DNA from: Eshraghiella sp964405265
Lineage (GTDB): Bacteria; Bacillota; Clostridia; Lachnospirales; Lachnospiraceae
DNA: 64,000 nt
Assembly (NCBI GenBank): GCA_964405265.1
Contig: CAYONC010000005.1
Span: forward strand, 62,001-126,000
Direction of reading: 5' to 3'
How positions within the stretch are numbered: position 1 is the stretch's first letter; the number at the start of each line of letters is the position of its first letter. This document shows positions 1-8,199 of the stretch, piece by piece. The notes under the pieces are model-generated. The model ran no database searches, was not told the DNA's origin, and was given only the letters and a program-made list of their open reading frames with translations. Both the position numbers and the translations under genes were made by a program.

Positions 1-13
1 ATGAAATTTTTGG

Positions 14-42
14 TTGACAAAACAGAATTATGCATTTATATT
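14..42 (+). promoter_or_regulatory. Sigma-A promoter of the rplU operon
   Basis: A perfect -35 hexamer TTGACA (14-19) is followed after a 17-bp spacer by TATATT (37-42). It lies about 90 bp upstream of rplU, so the transcript would begin near position 49 and include a structured leader. Confidence 0.7.
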
Positions 43-48
43 AATAGA

Positions 49-128
49 GTATGCCGCACAACGAGGTTATAAGTACCGTATATACGGTCACCACAGTTGG
101 CGAGTATTGATAATAGGAGGAAGCCAAT
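49..128 (+). ncRNA. Candidate L21 leader RNA
   Basis: The untranslated stretch between the promoter and rplU holds a perfect 14-nt palindrome ACCGTATATACGGT (75-88). It also holds CGCACAACGAGG (56-67) and GGCGAGTATTGATA (99-112) just before the AGGAGG ribosome binding site. The position and the GGCGAGTATTGATA element resemble the L21 leader described upstream of rplU in Firmicutes, thought to mediate ribosomal-protein autoregulation. The assignment rests on resemblance by eye; a covariance-model search would decide it. Confidence 0.55.
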
Positions 129-437
129 ATGTACGCAATTATTGCAACAGGTGGTAAGCAGTACAAAGTATCTGAAGGCGACATTATCAAGATTGAGAAG
201 CTTGGAAAGGCAGAAGGCGAAGCCGTTACTTTCGACAAGGTTCTTCTCGTAAGTGATAAGGAGACAGTTGTCGGTAATCCAACTGTAGCCGGTGCAACAG
301 TTACAGCGTCTGTTGTATGTGAAGGCAAGGATAAGAAGGTCATTGTCTACAAATACAAGAGAAAGACAGGATACCACAAGAAAAACGGTCACAGACAGTT
401 ATTCACCAAGGTTAAGATTGAGAAGATTAATGCTTAA
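129..437 (+). CDS. rplU: 50S ribosomal protein L21
   Basis: A 102-residue protein of the usual L21 length, opening MYAIIATGGKQYKV, the family's typical start. The lysine-rich C-terminal region (YKRKTGYHKKNGHRQ) is the segment that contacts 23S rRNA. An AGGAGG ribosome binding site sits about 9 bases before the ATG. It is first in the conserved rplU-prp-rpmA order of Firmicutes, with prp starting 15 bases downstream. It is probably controlled by the leader RNA in front of it. Confidence 0.98.
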   Translation: MYAIIATGGKQYKVSEGDIIKIEKLGKAEGEAVTFDKVLLVSDKETVVGNPTVAGATVTASVVCEGKDKKVIVYKYKRKTGYHKKNGHRQLFTKVKIEKINA

Positions 438-452
438 TCCGGAGACTGTTAT

Positions 453-776
453 ATGACGAATATAACTTTTTATGTTAAATCCGATGATGCAATATGCGGA
501 TTTAAGTCAAAAGGTCATGCCGGATACGGCATAAGAGGAACGGATGTGGTATGTGCATCGGTTTCAATACTTCTTATTAATACGATTAATGCCATTGAGA
601 AGCTTACGGCGGACAGATGCAGTTATAAGATTAATGACAGAAGAGCAACTATTGATTTCGGGATGGACAGCTGCGGAGAGCAGTCACAGATACTGCTTAA
701 GGCACTGCGCCTTGGTATTGAAGGTATCGCAGGCGAATATCCCGGGAATGTTACAATAAAGATTGAGGAGGTGTAA
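453..776 (+). CDS. prp: Ribosomal-processing cysteine protease Prp
   Basis: A 107-residue Prp (YsxB-type) protease. In Firmicutes this enzyme removes an N-terminal extension from ribosomal protein L27. The catalytic pair known from the Staphylococcus enzyme is visible here as His22 in GHAGYG and Cys34 in DVVCAS. It lies between rplU and rpmA, as is usual, and 5 bases before rpmA, whose product carries the matching cleavage site. Mature L27 formation is therefore predicted to depend on this gene. Confidence 0.95.
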   Translation: MTNITFYVKSDDAICGFKSKGHAGYGIRGTDVVCASVSILLINTINAIEKLTADRCSYKINDRRATIDFGMDSCGEQSQILLKALRLGIEGIAGEYPGNVTIKIEEV

Positions 777-781
777 CACTC

Positions 782-1072
782 ATGTTAAAACTTAACCTTC
801 AGTTTTTCGCTCATAAAAAGGGCGTTGGTTCTACCAAGAACGGCAGGGATTCAGAATCTAAGAGATTAGGTGCAAAGAGAGCTGACGGACAGTTCGTATT
901 AGCCGGCAATATTCTTTACAGACAGCGCGGAACTAAGATACTTCCGGGCGTTAATGTCGGACGCGGCGGTGATGATACTTTATTCGCAACCGTTGACGGC
1001 GTTGTAAGATTTGAGAGAAAGGGCAGAGACAAGAAACAGGTTTCTGTATACCCGGTAGCATCAGAACAGTAA
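782..1072 (+). CDS. rpmA: 50S ribosomal protein L27 with cleavable N-terminal extension
   Basis: A 96-residue L27. The N-terminus reads MLKLNLQFFAHKKGVGS, matching the LNLQFF-type extension found in Firmicutes with Prp. Cleavage is expected after Phe9, leaving AHKKG as the new N-terminus that reaches the peptidyl-transferase centre. The GGTGTAA ribosome binding site overlaps the prp stop region. A strong intrinsic terminator follows the stop codon. Confidence 0.98.
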   Translation: MLKLNLQFFAHKKGVGSTKNGRDSESKRLGAKRADGQFVLAGNILYRQRGTKILPGVNVGRGGDDTLFATVDGVVRFERKGRDKKQVSVYPVASEQ

Positions 1073-1080
1073 TAGGAACT

Positions 1081-1114
1081 AAGCTCCAAGTCATGATGAT
1101 TTGGAGCTTTTCTT
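1081..1114 (+). terminator. Intrinsic terminator after rpmA
   Basis: Stem AAGCTCCAA (1081-1089) pairs with TTGGAGCTT (1101-1109), followed by the T-rich run TTTTCTT. Since obgE begins only 24 bases later with no clear promoter, partial read-through is likely. Confidence 0.85.
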
Positions 1115-1137
1115 AAATATGCAGGAGGAGAACGGCA

Positions 1138-2421
1138 ATGTTTGCGGATTATGCGAAAATTTTTATAAAATCAGGCAGGGGCGGAGACGGACACGTAAGC
1201 TTCAGAAGAGAACTTTTTGTTGCAGCAGGAGGTCCTGACGGCGGAGACGGCGGCAGGGGCGGTGATATTGTATTTGAAGTTGATAAAGGACTGAATACCC
1301 TGAATGAATATCGGCATGTCCGTAAATATGCCGCCGAAAACGGCGAAGAAGGGGGAAAAAGACTCTGCCACGGAAGGGACGGAGAAGATCTTGTCCTTAA
1401 AGTGCCGGAAGGAACGGTAATTAAAGATGATGAAACAGGCAGGGTAATTGCCGATATGTCCGGCGGTAACATACGGGAAGTAATATTGAAAGGCGGCAGA
1501 GGCGGTAAAGGCAATAAAAATTATGCTACTGCAACCATGCAGGTGCCAAAGTATGCCCAGCCCGGAGGAGAGCCAAGAGAATTATGGGTAAGGCTTGAGC
1601 TTAAGGTTATTGCGGACGTGGGACTTGTGGGATACCCTAACGTAGGAAAATCCACACTGCTTTCAAAGGTCAGCAATGCAAGACCTAAAATTGCAAATTA
1701 CCATTTTACCACGCTCAATCCCAATCTTGGCGTTGTCGACCTTCCGGGAGCGGACGGATATGTTATAGCCGATATCCCCGGACTTATAGAAGGAGCATCG
1801 GACGGTGTCGGATTAGGACACAGATTTTTAAGACATATAGAGAGATGTAAAGTAATAATTCATATGGTTGACGCAGCTTCATCAGAAGGAAGAGACCCTG
1901 TTGAAGACATAAAAACCATAAATTCCGAGCTTATGGCATATAACCCTGAACTGCTGAAAAAGCCGCAGGTAATAGCTGCCAATAAAACAGATCTCGTTTT
2001 CTCTGAGGATGAAGATCCCGTTCAGAGAATAAGGGATGAGTTTGAAAACGGAGGGGTGAAGGTATTTCCGATTTCTGCCGCTACCGGAAAGGGGATACGT
2101 GAACTGCTGTATGCCGTAAGAAACATACTTGACACTCTTGATCCGGAACCGGTTGTATATGAAAAGGAATTTTTTACAGAGGAAATGTATGACCGGACTG
2201 AGCCTGTTGAGGTATATAAAGCAGATGAACACGCATTTGTAATTGAAGGACCTAAAGTGGACAGAATGCTTGGATATACCAACCTTGATGACGAAAAGGG
2301 ATTTGCGTTCTTCCAGAAATTTATGAAGGAACAGGGAATAATTGACAGACTGGAAGAGCTTGGAATTGAAGAAGGAGATACCGTATATCTCGGAGAACTT
2401 GAATTTGATTATTACAGATAG
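1138..2421 (+). CDS. obgE: GTPase Obg, ribosome assembly and stress GTPase
   Basis: A 427-residue Obg. The N-terminal glycine-rich Obg fold covers about residues 1-158 (many GRGGDG/GGKGN turns). The G domain has G1 GYPNVGKS at 165-172, G3 DIPG at 212 and G4 NKTD at 282. A C-terminal OCT domain of about 80 residues follows. Obg binds the 50S subunit late in assembly and is essential in many bacteria; in Bacillus it also affects sporulation entry. The ATG is preceded by AGGAGG. The usual Firmicutes neighbour order rpmA-obg-yhbY is kept. Confidence 0.98.
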   Translation: MFADYAKIFIKSGRGGDGHVSFRRELFVAAGGPDGGDGGRGGDIVFEVDKGLNTLNEYRHVRKYAAENGEEGGKRLCHGRDGEDLVLKVPEGTVIKDDETGRVIADMSGGNIREVILKGGRGGKGNKNYATATMQVPKYAQPGGEPRELWVRLELKVIADVGLVGYPNVGKSTLLSKVSNARPKIANYHFTTLNPNLGVVDLPGADGYVIADIPGLIEGASDGVGLGHRFLRHIERCKVIIHMVDAASSEGRDPVEDIKTINSELMAYNPELLKKPQVIAANKTDLVFSEDEDPVQRIRDEFENGGVKVFPISAATGKGIRELLYAVRNILDTLDPEPVVYEKEFFTEEMYDRTEPVEVYKADEHAFVIEGPKVDRMLGYTNLDDEKGFAFFQKFMKEQGIIDRLEELGIEEGDTVYLGELEFDYYR

Positions 2422-2433
2422 GAGAGTAATACC

Positions 2434-2754
2434 ATGACGACAAAACAGAGAGCATATCTTAAAAGCCTTGCCATGACGATGGAACCTGTTTTTCAGTGCG
2501 GAAAATCGTCGGTTACGCCTGATTTTATTCAGGCTGTGTCAGAGGCTCTTGAAAAAAGAGAGCTTGTAAAGATAAGCGTGCTTCAGAACTGCAGTGACGA
2601 TCCGAAGGAACTGGGAATAATTATATCGGAAAGAACACGTTCACAGCTTGTACAGGTTATCGGCAAAAAAATTGTCATATACAAAGAAGCCAAAAATGAA
2701 AAGAACAGAAAAATCGTTCTTCCAAAGTCTGCAAAGAAGCAGAATAAGATATGA
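2434..2754 (+). CDS. yhbY: YhbY-family RNA-binding protein (CRM domain)
   Basis: A 106-residue single CRM-domain protein. The core begins TTKQRAYLKSLA and contains FQCGKSSVTPDF, the family's GxxG-like RNA-binding loop region. YhbY associates with pre-50S particles in other bacteria. The C-terminal 25 residues are rich in lysine and asparagine, which also suits RNA binding. Its last codons overlap the start of nadD by 4 bases (ATGA), suggesting translational coupling. Placement between obg and nadD supports a ribosome-assembly role. Confidence 0.92.
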   Translation: MTTKQRAYLKSLAMTMEPVFQCGKSSVTPDFIQAVSEALEKRELVKISVLQNCSDDPKELGIIISERTRSQLVQVIGKKIVIYKEAKNEKNRKIVLPKSAKKQNKI

Positions 2755-3350
2755 TAACTGGTATATTCGGAGGAACCTTTGATCCGGTGCATAACGGGCA
2801 CATAAGACTTGCAGAAACGGCATATGGGGAACTGGGACTTGACAGGGTAATATTTATACCTGCATATATTCCGCCGCATAAGAGCGACAGGAGTATAACG
2901 TCAGAGGTACACAGACTCGGTATGCTGAAGACTGCACTTGAAGATATTCCGTATATGGATGTGTCAGATATTGAAATATGCAGGAAAGGCAGATCGTATA
3001 CGGCAGATACGCTTGCCATACTGAAAAAAACATATGAAAACATAATATTCATAATGGGAGCGGATTCGTTTATGGCACTTGAAGAATGGTACCGGCCTGA
3101 GCAGATATTTCGGCTTGCAAAAATTGCCTGTGCATACAGAGATGGTACCGGAAGGAAATTACTCCTCGAAAAAGCTTCATATTATGAAAAAAAATATGAT
3201 GCGGAATGCTATGTGCTGCATATGCCTGATACGGATATCAGTTCATCGTCAATACGGGAAATAATAAAATCGCATAAAGACTTTTCGGGACTTGTACCGA
3301 AAAAGACAGCTGATTATATTAAGGAAAACGGGTTATATGGATTTTTATGA
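2751..3350 (+). CDS. nadD: Nicotinate-nucleotide adenylyltransferase
   Basis: A 199-residue NadD, which joins nicotinate mononucleotide and ATP to give deamido-NAD. The nucleotidyltransferase motif GGTFDPVHNGH is at residues 7-17, and the second ATP-binding motif ISSSSIRE is near the C-terminus. Its length fits the family. It overlaps yhbY by 4 bases upstream and yqeK by 14 bases downstream. With nadK near position 56152 it makes two NAD(P) biosynthesis genes in the window. Confidence 0.96.
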   Translation: MITGIFGGTFDPVHNGHIRLAETAYGELGLDRVIFIPAYIPPHKSDRSITSEVHRLGMLKTALEDIPYMDVSDIEICRKGRSYTADTLAILKKTYENIIFIMGADSFMALEEWYRPEQIFRLAKIACAYRDGTGRKLLLEKASYYEKKYDAECYVLHMPDTDISSSSIREIIKSHKDFSGLVPKKTADYIKENGLYGFL

Positions 3351-3960
3351 TTTAGAACGGCTTGAAAAAAAAGTAAGCAGACATATTGATGAAAAAAGAA
3401 TGGCACATTCCCTGTCCGTAAAGGATACGGCAGCATGCCTTGCAATGAAATACGGATATGAGGCGGGGCTGCGAGGGAGCGAACACGGTGATTTTATAAA
3501 AAGGGCGATGCTTGCCGGTATACTCCATGATAATGCCAAATGCATGAAGGACAACGAAATGCTGAAAGCCTGTGAAGAAGCACACATATATGTTAGCGCG
3601 TGCGAAAAAAATAATCCTTCACTTCTGCATGCAAAGCTTGGAGCATTTTATGCATCCGAAATATATGGAATAGGAGATAAAGAAGTAATTTCTGCCATAG
3701 AATGTCATACGACCGGGAAAGAAAATATGTCACTGCTTGAAAAAATACTTTTTGTTGCGGACTATATTGAACCGTTGAGGAGCAGGCAGCCGCGGCTTGA
3801 TGAAGTAAGATGTCTTGCATTTACGGCTCTTGATGCCTGTGTATACAGAATACTTGAGGATACACTGGAATATCTTGAAAAAAACGGCACGGAGACGGAT
3901 GTGACGACAATAAAAGTAAGGGATTATTACAGGAAGGCGGCGGATAAATATAATGAATAA
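3337..3960 (+). CDS. yqeK: YqeK-type HD-domain Ap4A hydrolase
   Basis: A 207-residue HD-domain protein of the YqeK family. Members hydrolyse diadenosine tetraphosphate symmetrically to ADP. Metal-binding residues are visible as His24 in RMAHS and His64-Asp65 in HDNAK, with a later ADYIEP motif. An in-frame upstream ATG at 3292 exists, but the start at 3337 gives the family's N-terminus and has AAGGA upstream. The order nadD-yqeK-rsfS is the standard Firmicutes arrangement. Confidence 0.92.
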   Translation: MDFYDLERLEKKVSRHIDEKRMAHSLSVKDTAACLAMKYGYEAGLRGSEHGDFIKRAMLAGILHDNAKCMKDNEMLKACEEAHIYVSACEKNNPSLLHAKLGAFYASEIYGIGDKEVISAIECHTTGKENMSLLEKILFVADYIEPLRSRQPRLDEVRCLAFTALDACVYRILEDTLEYLEKNGTETDVTTIKVRDYYRKAADKYNE

Positions 3961-4285
3961 TGTACTGAAGAATATAGTTGATTCCGTAGAAGATAAAAAA
4001 GGTGAAAATATACGCATATTAGATGTATCGGAGATAACTTCCGTTACGGATTACATGATTATTGCATCCGGCAGCAGCCATAACCAGGTTCAGGCAATAG
4101 CAGACAATGTTACGGAAAATCTTCACAAGGCGGGAATAGTGCCGGGACATACCGAGGGATATCGTAACGGAGAATGGATTCTTATAGACTGTTCCTCATA
4201 TGTGATTCATATTTTTGACAAAGAACAGAGGATGTTTTATAATATCGAAAGAATATGGAACGATGGCAAGGAAGTTGAAATATAA
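3953..4285 (+). CDS. rsfS: Ribosomal silencing factor RsfS
   Basis: A 110-residue RsfS (DUF143). It binds L14 on the 50S subunit and blocks subunit joining when nutrients are scarce. Conserved elements include DVSEITSVTDYMIIASG and the C-terminal YVIHIFDKEQRMFYNIERIW. It overlaps the end of yqeK by 8 bases, so the two are probably translationally coupled. It closes the ribosome/NAD block; folC starts 3 bases after its stop codon, so transcription probably continues. Confidence 0.96.
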   Translation: MNNVLKNIVDSVEDKKGENIRILDVSEITSVTDYMIIASGSSHNQVQAIADNVTENLHKAGIVPGHTEGYRNGEWILIDCSSYVIHIFDKEQRMFYNIERIWNDGKEVEI

Positions 4286-4288
4286 TTA

Positions 4289-5599
4289 ATGTCTGAAATT
4301 TTTGATTATCTTAATTCACTTAATTCATTAGGAAGCATACCGGGTCTTGACTCCGTTAAGGAACTTCTTGAAAGACTCGGCAATCCACAGAAACAGCTTA
4401 ATATCATTCATATATCCGGGACTAACGGAAAAGGCTCCACGGGAGCCTTTATTGACGGAATACTTGTTGCAGCCGGATATAAAACGGGACGGTATTCGTC
4501 TCCGCCCGTCATGGACCCTCTGGAAATAATAAGAATTTCAGGGAAGAATATAGAAGAAAAAGAATATGCCGAAGCAGTTTTCAGAATAAAAGCAGTATGT
4601 GCTGAAATGGTAAATGACGGCTGGAGGCATCCGACAAGGTTTGAAGCGGAAACTGCCTGTGCATATCTTATTTTTAGAGAAAAAAGAGTCGATTATGCCG
4701 TAATTGAATGCGGAATGGGCGGAATGTATGATGCGACAAATGTCTCGGATACTGCCGTCTGTTCGGTTATTACGCCTGTTTCATGTGACCACACGGCTTT
4801 TCTCGGAAATACGGTTGAAGAAATTGCCATGCATAAAGCCGGCATAATTAAGAAAAACTGCATAACCGTAACGGCGGAACAGAATGAAGGAGTCATGGAT
4901 GTGATACGGGGAACGTCACTACGGAACGGTTCGGAGCTCAGCGTTGCATACATGACGGATGTAACGGGTGTAAAATACATGAAAGAGGAAGGGAAAATCA
5001 GATTTTCATACAAGGAATTTGAAAATGTGGAAACAGGACTCATCGGAACTTACCAGATAAGCAACTGTATAACCGCACTTGAGACTGTCCGTGCCCTGAG
5101 AAAAAAAGAAATTAAAATAACGGAAGATGCGGTAAAAGAAGGTGTTCTGAATACGGTATGGCACGGAAGGTTTGAAAAGATACATTCGTTTCCTGATTTT
5201 ATATTGGACGGAGCACATAATCCTGCGGGAGCAGCAGCTCTTGCGGACAGCCTTTCGGTGTACTATCCTGAGGGTAATATGATATTTCTCATGGGAATTT
5301 TTAAAGACAAGGATGTCAGGGGGATACTTGACAATACCATAAAGTATGCGGGAGAAGCTGTAATAATAGAAACTCCGGATAATGCCAGGGCACTTGCCGG
5401 GAGAGAGTTTTTATCCATAATAAAACAATATTATGACATTCCGGTAAGATCATTTGATGCAATACCGGAAGCTGTTGCATACTGCTTTAAAGCGGCTGCG
5501 GCAGGCAGAAACGGAATTGTGTCATTCGGTTCATTATCAAATATCAAAGAAATCAGGAAAGAGGTTGAAGAATATGATTGCAGGAGGGAAGGAATTTAA
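4289..5599 (+). CDS. folC: Folylpolyglutamate/dihydrofolate synthase
   Basis: A 436-residue Mur-ligase-like enzyme that adds glutamate to folates or dihydropteroate. The ATP-binding loop GTNGKGS is at residues 44-50, and the family's KAGIIK and DGAHNP motifs are present further on. It begins the folate group folC-folP-folBK. The 3' end overlaps folP by 26 bases. Whether it has both dihydrofolate synthase and polyglutamylating activity cannot be told from sequence, but no second folC is seen. Confidence 0.95.
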   Translation: MSEIFDYLNSLNSLGSIPGLDSVKELLERLGNPQKQLNIIHISGTNGKGSTGAFIDGILVAAGYKTGRYSSPPVMDPLEIIRISGKNIEEKEYAEAVFRIKAVCAEMVNDGWRHPTRFEAETACAYLIFREKRVDYAVIECGMGGMYDATNVSDTAVCSVITPVSCDHTAFLGNTVEEIAMHKAGIIKKNCITVTAEQNEGVMDVIRGTSLRNGSELSVAYMTDVTGVKYMKEEGKIRFSYKEFENVETGLIGTYQISNCITALETVRALRKKEIKITEDAVKEGVLNTVWHGRFEKIHSFPDFILDGAHNPAGAAALADSLSVYYPEGNMIFLMGIFKDKDVRGILDNTIKYAGEAVIIETPDNARALAGREFLSIIKQYYDIPVRSFDAIPEAVAYCFKAAAAGRNGIVSFGSLSNIKEIRKEVEEYDCRREGI

Positions 5600-6374
5600 T
5601 GACGGACATACCCATATAATGGGTATACTTAATGTGACACCGGATTCATTTTCGGATGGAGGAAAATACACGGAATCAGACAAAGCACTGATGCACGTGC
5701 TGGATATGATTAATGAGGGTGCGGACATTATTGATGTGGGTGGTGAATCGACTCGTCCCGGATATACGGAAATATCCGTTGAAGAAGAAATAGAACGTGT
5801 ATGTCCCGTAATAGAAAGAATCAAGAAAGAAACCGGCATACCCGTGTCACTTGATACCTGTAAATCAGCTGTTGCGGCGGCAGGAATCAGGGCCGGTGCT
5901 GATATGATAAATGATATATGGGGGCTGAAGCATGACGACAAAATGGGAAAAATTATCGCAGAGGAAAAAACGGCATGCTGTCTCATGCATAACAGGAGGG
6001 AAGCGGTATATGATAATTTCATTGAAGATTATCTGAATGATATGAAAGAAATAATAGCTGCAGCCGGAAATTACGGAATTTCAGATGATAAAATAGTGAT
6101 TGACCCCGGAGTGGGATTTGCAAAAAATTACCGTCAGAATCTTGAAGTAATCAGACATCTTGACAGACTTGCCATGCTTAATTATCCCATACTGCTTGGT
6201 ACATCAAGAAAATCCGTGATAGGTACGGCACTCGGACTGCCTGCGGACAGCAGACTGGAGGGAACACTGGCAACATCGGTGATTGCGGCAATGAACAAAT
6301 GTATGTTTGTAAGAGTACACGACGTAAAGGAAAATTATCGCGCGGTTAAAATGACGGAGGCTGTTTATGGATAA
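5574..6374 (+). CDS. folP: Dihydropteroate synthase
   Basis: A 267-residue TIM-barrel enzyme that condenses p-aminobenzoate with hydroxymethyl-dihydropterin pyrophosphate; it is the sulfonamide target. The two signature segments are MGILNVTPDSFSDGG (residues 16-30) and DVGGESTRPG. The frame is open further upstream inside folC, but the ATG at 5574 gives a normal N-terminus. It overlaps folC by 26 bases and the next gene by 8, so the three folate genes form a tight unit. Confidence 0.95.
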   Translation: MIAGGKEFNDGHTHIMGILNVTPDSFSDGGKYTESDKALMHVLDMINEGADIIDVGGESTRPGYTEISVEEEIERVCPVIERIKKETGIPVSLDTCKSAVAAAGIRAGADMINDIWGLKHDDKMGKIIAEEKTACCLMHNRREAVYDNFIEDYLNDMKEIIAAAGNYGISDDKIVIDPGVGFAKNYRQNLEVIRHLDRLAMLNYPILLGTSRKSVIGTALGLPADSRLEGTLATSVIAAMNKCMFVRVHDVKENYRAVKMTEAVYG

Positions 6375-7179
6375 AATAGTAATTGAAAAATTAAAGGTAT
6401 ACGGAAGACATGGTGTATACAGTGAAGAAAAGGAAAAAGGGCAGAACTTTTACGTGTCTGCAGAAATATATATGAACACGCGTCGTGCCGGAAAAAGTGA
6501 CAATTTGGAGGATACGGTCAATTATGCGGGATTATGCGAAGCAATAACGGATTTTATGGAAAACGGATGTTACAACCTTATAGAAGCTGCAGCGGAAAAT
6601 CTTGCAGGACTTATTCTCAGGTACAGTTCGTTCATAAACGGCGTAAATCTTACCATAAGCAAACCGGAAGCACCTGTCGGACTTCCTTTTGAGGACATAA
6701 GAATCAGCATTAAAAGGCAGTGGAAAAAGGCTTATATATCTTTTGGTTCCAATATGGGTGACAGGATGGAACACATAAATAATTTTATCAAAAAGATGAA
6801 CAGGTGTGACAACATAAGGATTCTTAAAACCTCTGACATAATCAATACAAAGCCGTACGGCGTTACCGGACAGAACGACTTTCTTAACGGCTGCCTTGAG
6901 ATTGAGACATATATGGAACCGGAAGAGCTTCTTGACTATCTTAACGTACTTGAATATGAAGAGGGACGTGTAAGACTTGAACACTGGGGACCGAGAACTC
7001 TTGACCTTGATATAATTTTTTATGGAAATGAAATTATTCATACTGAAAGGCTGAATGTTCCGCATACGGATATGCATAACAGAGAGTTTGTTCTTGGACC
7101 TTTAAATGAGATTGCACCTTATGCATACCATCCTGAGCTGGGAAAAACTGTAAAACAGCTGTTTGACGGATTGCAATGA
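6367..7179 (+). CDS. folK: Fused dihydroneopterin aldolase (FolB) and HPPK (FolK)
   Basis: A 270-residue two-domain protein. Residues 1 to about 118 are dihydroneopterin aldolase (GRHGVYSEEKEKGQNF, then NLIEAAAE). Residues from about 120 onward are hydroxymethyl-dihydropterin pyrophosphokinase, starting KKAYISFGSNMGDR and carrying the signature GPRTLDLDIIFYG. The two enzymes catalyse consecutive steps just before FolP, whose gene it overlaps by 8 bases. Such fusions are known in some Firmicutes. No FolE was seen in this window. Confidence 0.95.
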   Translation: MDKIVIEKLKVYGRHGVYSEEKEKGQNFYVSAEIYMNTRRAGKSDNLEDTVNYAGLCEAITDFMENGCYNLIEAAAENLAGLILRYSSFINGVNLTISKPEAPVGLPFEDIRISIKRQWKKAYISFGSNMGDRMEHINNFIKKMNRCDNIRILKTSDIINTKPYGVTGQNDFLNGCLEIETYMEPEELLDYLNVLEYEEGRVRLEHWGPRTLDLDIIFYGNEIIHTERLNVPHTDMHNREFVLGPLNEIAPYAYHPELGKTVKQLFDGLQ

Positions 7180-7212
7180 TGCAAATACTGACAGTGCAGT
7201 TCTGGAATGTGC

Positions 7213-7300
7213 TGTCGAAATGTGTCAAAACAATTTTTACTATAACTGTTTTTTGTTATTGAATATAAAATTTCAGTAGTATATAATCATTTTGTCGTAA
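7213..7300 (+). promoter_or_regulatory. spo0A promoter with three Spo0A-box-like sites
   Basis: A sigma-A type promoter is seen: -35 TTGAAT (7259-7264), 17-bp spacer, perfect -10 TATAAT (7282-7287). Three matches to the Spo0A-box core TGTC(G/A)AA surround it. TGTCGAA (7213-7219) and TGTCAAA (7223-7229) lie upstream of -35. TTGTCGTAA (7292-7300) lies over the expected transcription start. The layout suggests autoregulation, with upstream sites for activation and the downstream site for repression. Box calls are by eye against the Bacillus consensus. Confidence 0.6.
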
Positions 7301-7329
7301 AAATAAGAAATAAATCGGAGGACGAGTAA

Positions 7330-8130
7330 ATGGGGAAAATAACATGCGCGATTGCAGACGATAACGTAAGGATGTTACAGCTTATCAATGATGTGGTTTC
7401 AACTGACCCTACAATTGAAAATGTCGGAACGGCAAAGGATGGAGAAGAGCTTTTTTCAATAATAAAAAGTAAAATGCCGGATATAGTACTGCTGGACATC
7501 ATAATGCCTAAAATGGACGGACTTACGGTGATGGAAAAGGTAAATCAGAACAAAAACATTCAGAAAAAGCCTGTATTCATAATCGTATCGGCTGTGGGGA
7601 ATGAAGGCATTACTGAGGATGCTTTTAATCTTGGTGCCAATTATTATATCATGAAACCGTTTGACAATAACACGCTTTTAAACAGAATAAGGAGTATTAA
7701 GAACGGTATCGGAAAGAACAGCTCTGTTATGAAAACGGTAAGGCAGGCTGCCGTGGAACAGAGTACGGACAGGGAAAATAATCTTGAAAATGACATAACC
7801 TGCATAATTCATGAAATCGGTATACCTGCACATATCAAAGGGTATCAGTATCTGAGGGAAGCCATTAAAATGTCGGTCAATGACATGGATATGCTTAACT
7901 GCATTACCAAGGTGCTGTATCCTGAGATTGCAAAAACATTCCTGACAACCGCAAGCAGGGTTGAAAGAGCAATAAGACATGCCATTGAGGTTGCGTGGAG
8001 CAGAGGCAATGTTGAGGTAATAGATGAACTGTTCGGGTATACGGTCAATAACGGAAAAGGCAAACCGACCAATTCGGAGTTTATTGCACTGATTGCCGAT
8101 AAAATACGTCTTGAGTACAAATTAAGATAA
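7330..8130 (+). CDS. spo0A: Sporulation master regulator Spo0A
   Basis: A 266-residue response regulator. The receiver domain (about residues 1-120) has the acidic pair Asp10-Asp11, phospho-acceptor Asp56 in LLDIIMPKMDG, and Lys in MKPFD. The C-terminal DNA-binding domain is nearly canonical for Spo0A: HEIGIPAHIKGYQYLREAI, the recognition region TASRVERAIRHAIEVAWSRG and LFGYTV. When phosphorylated it switches cells to sporulation. It lies between the folate genes and glgA, not next to spoIVB as is usual. GGAGGACGAGTAA precedes the ATG. No standalone phosphotransfer genes are seen nearby. Confidence 0.98.
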   Translation: MGKITCAIADDNVRMLQLINDVVSTDPTIENVGTAKDGEELFSIIKSKMPDIVLLDIIMPKMDGLTVMEKVNQNKNIQKKPVFIIVSAVGNEGITEDAFNLGANYYIMKPFDNNTLLNRIRSIKNGIGKNSSVMKTVRQAAVEQSTDRENNLENDITCIIHEIGIPAHIKGYQYLREAIKMSVNDMDMLNCITKVLYPEIAKTFLTTASRVERAIRHAIEVAWSRGNVEVIDELFGYTVNNGKGKPTNSEFIALIADKIRLEYKLR

Positions 8131-8138
8131 AATATAAG

Positions 8139-8167
8139 TTTAATTTATTACAGGCTTATGATATAAT
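8139..8167 (+). promoter_or_regulatory. Probable promoter of glgA
   Basis: A perfect TATAAT (8162-8167) lies 33 bases before the glgA ATG. The -35 at 17-bp spacing (TTTAAT, 8139-8144) is weak, so the assignment rests on the -10 and its place in a short intergenic gap. Confidence 0.45.
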
Positions 8168-8199
8168 GAGTGTATATAAAGTGTTACGGAGGGAAACCG

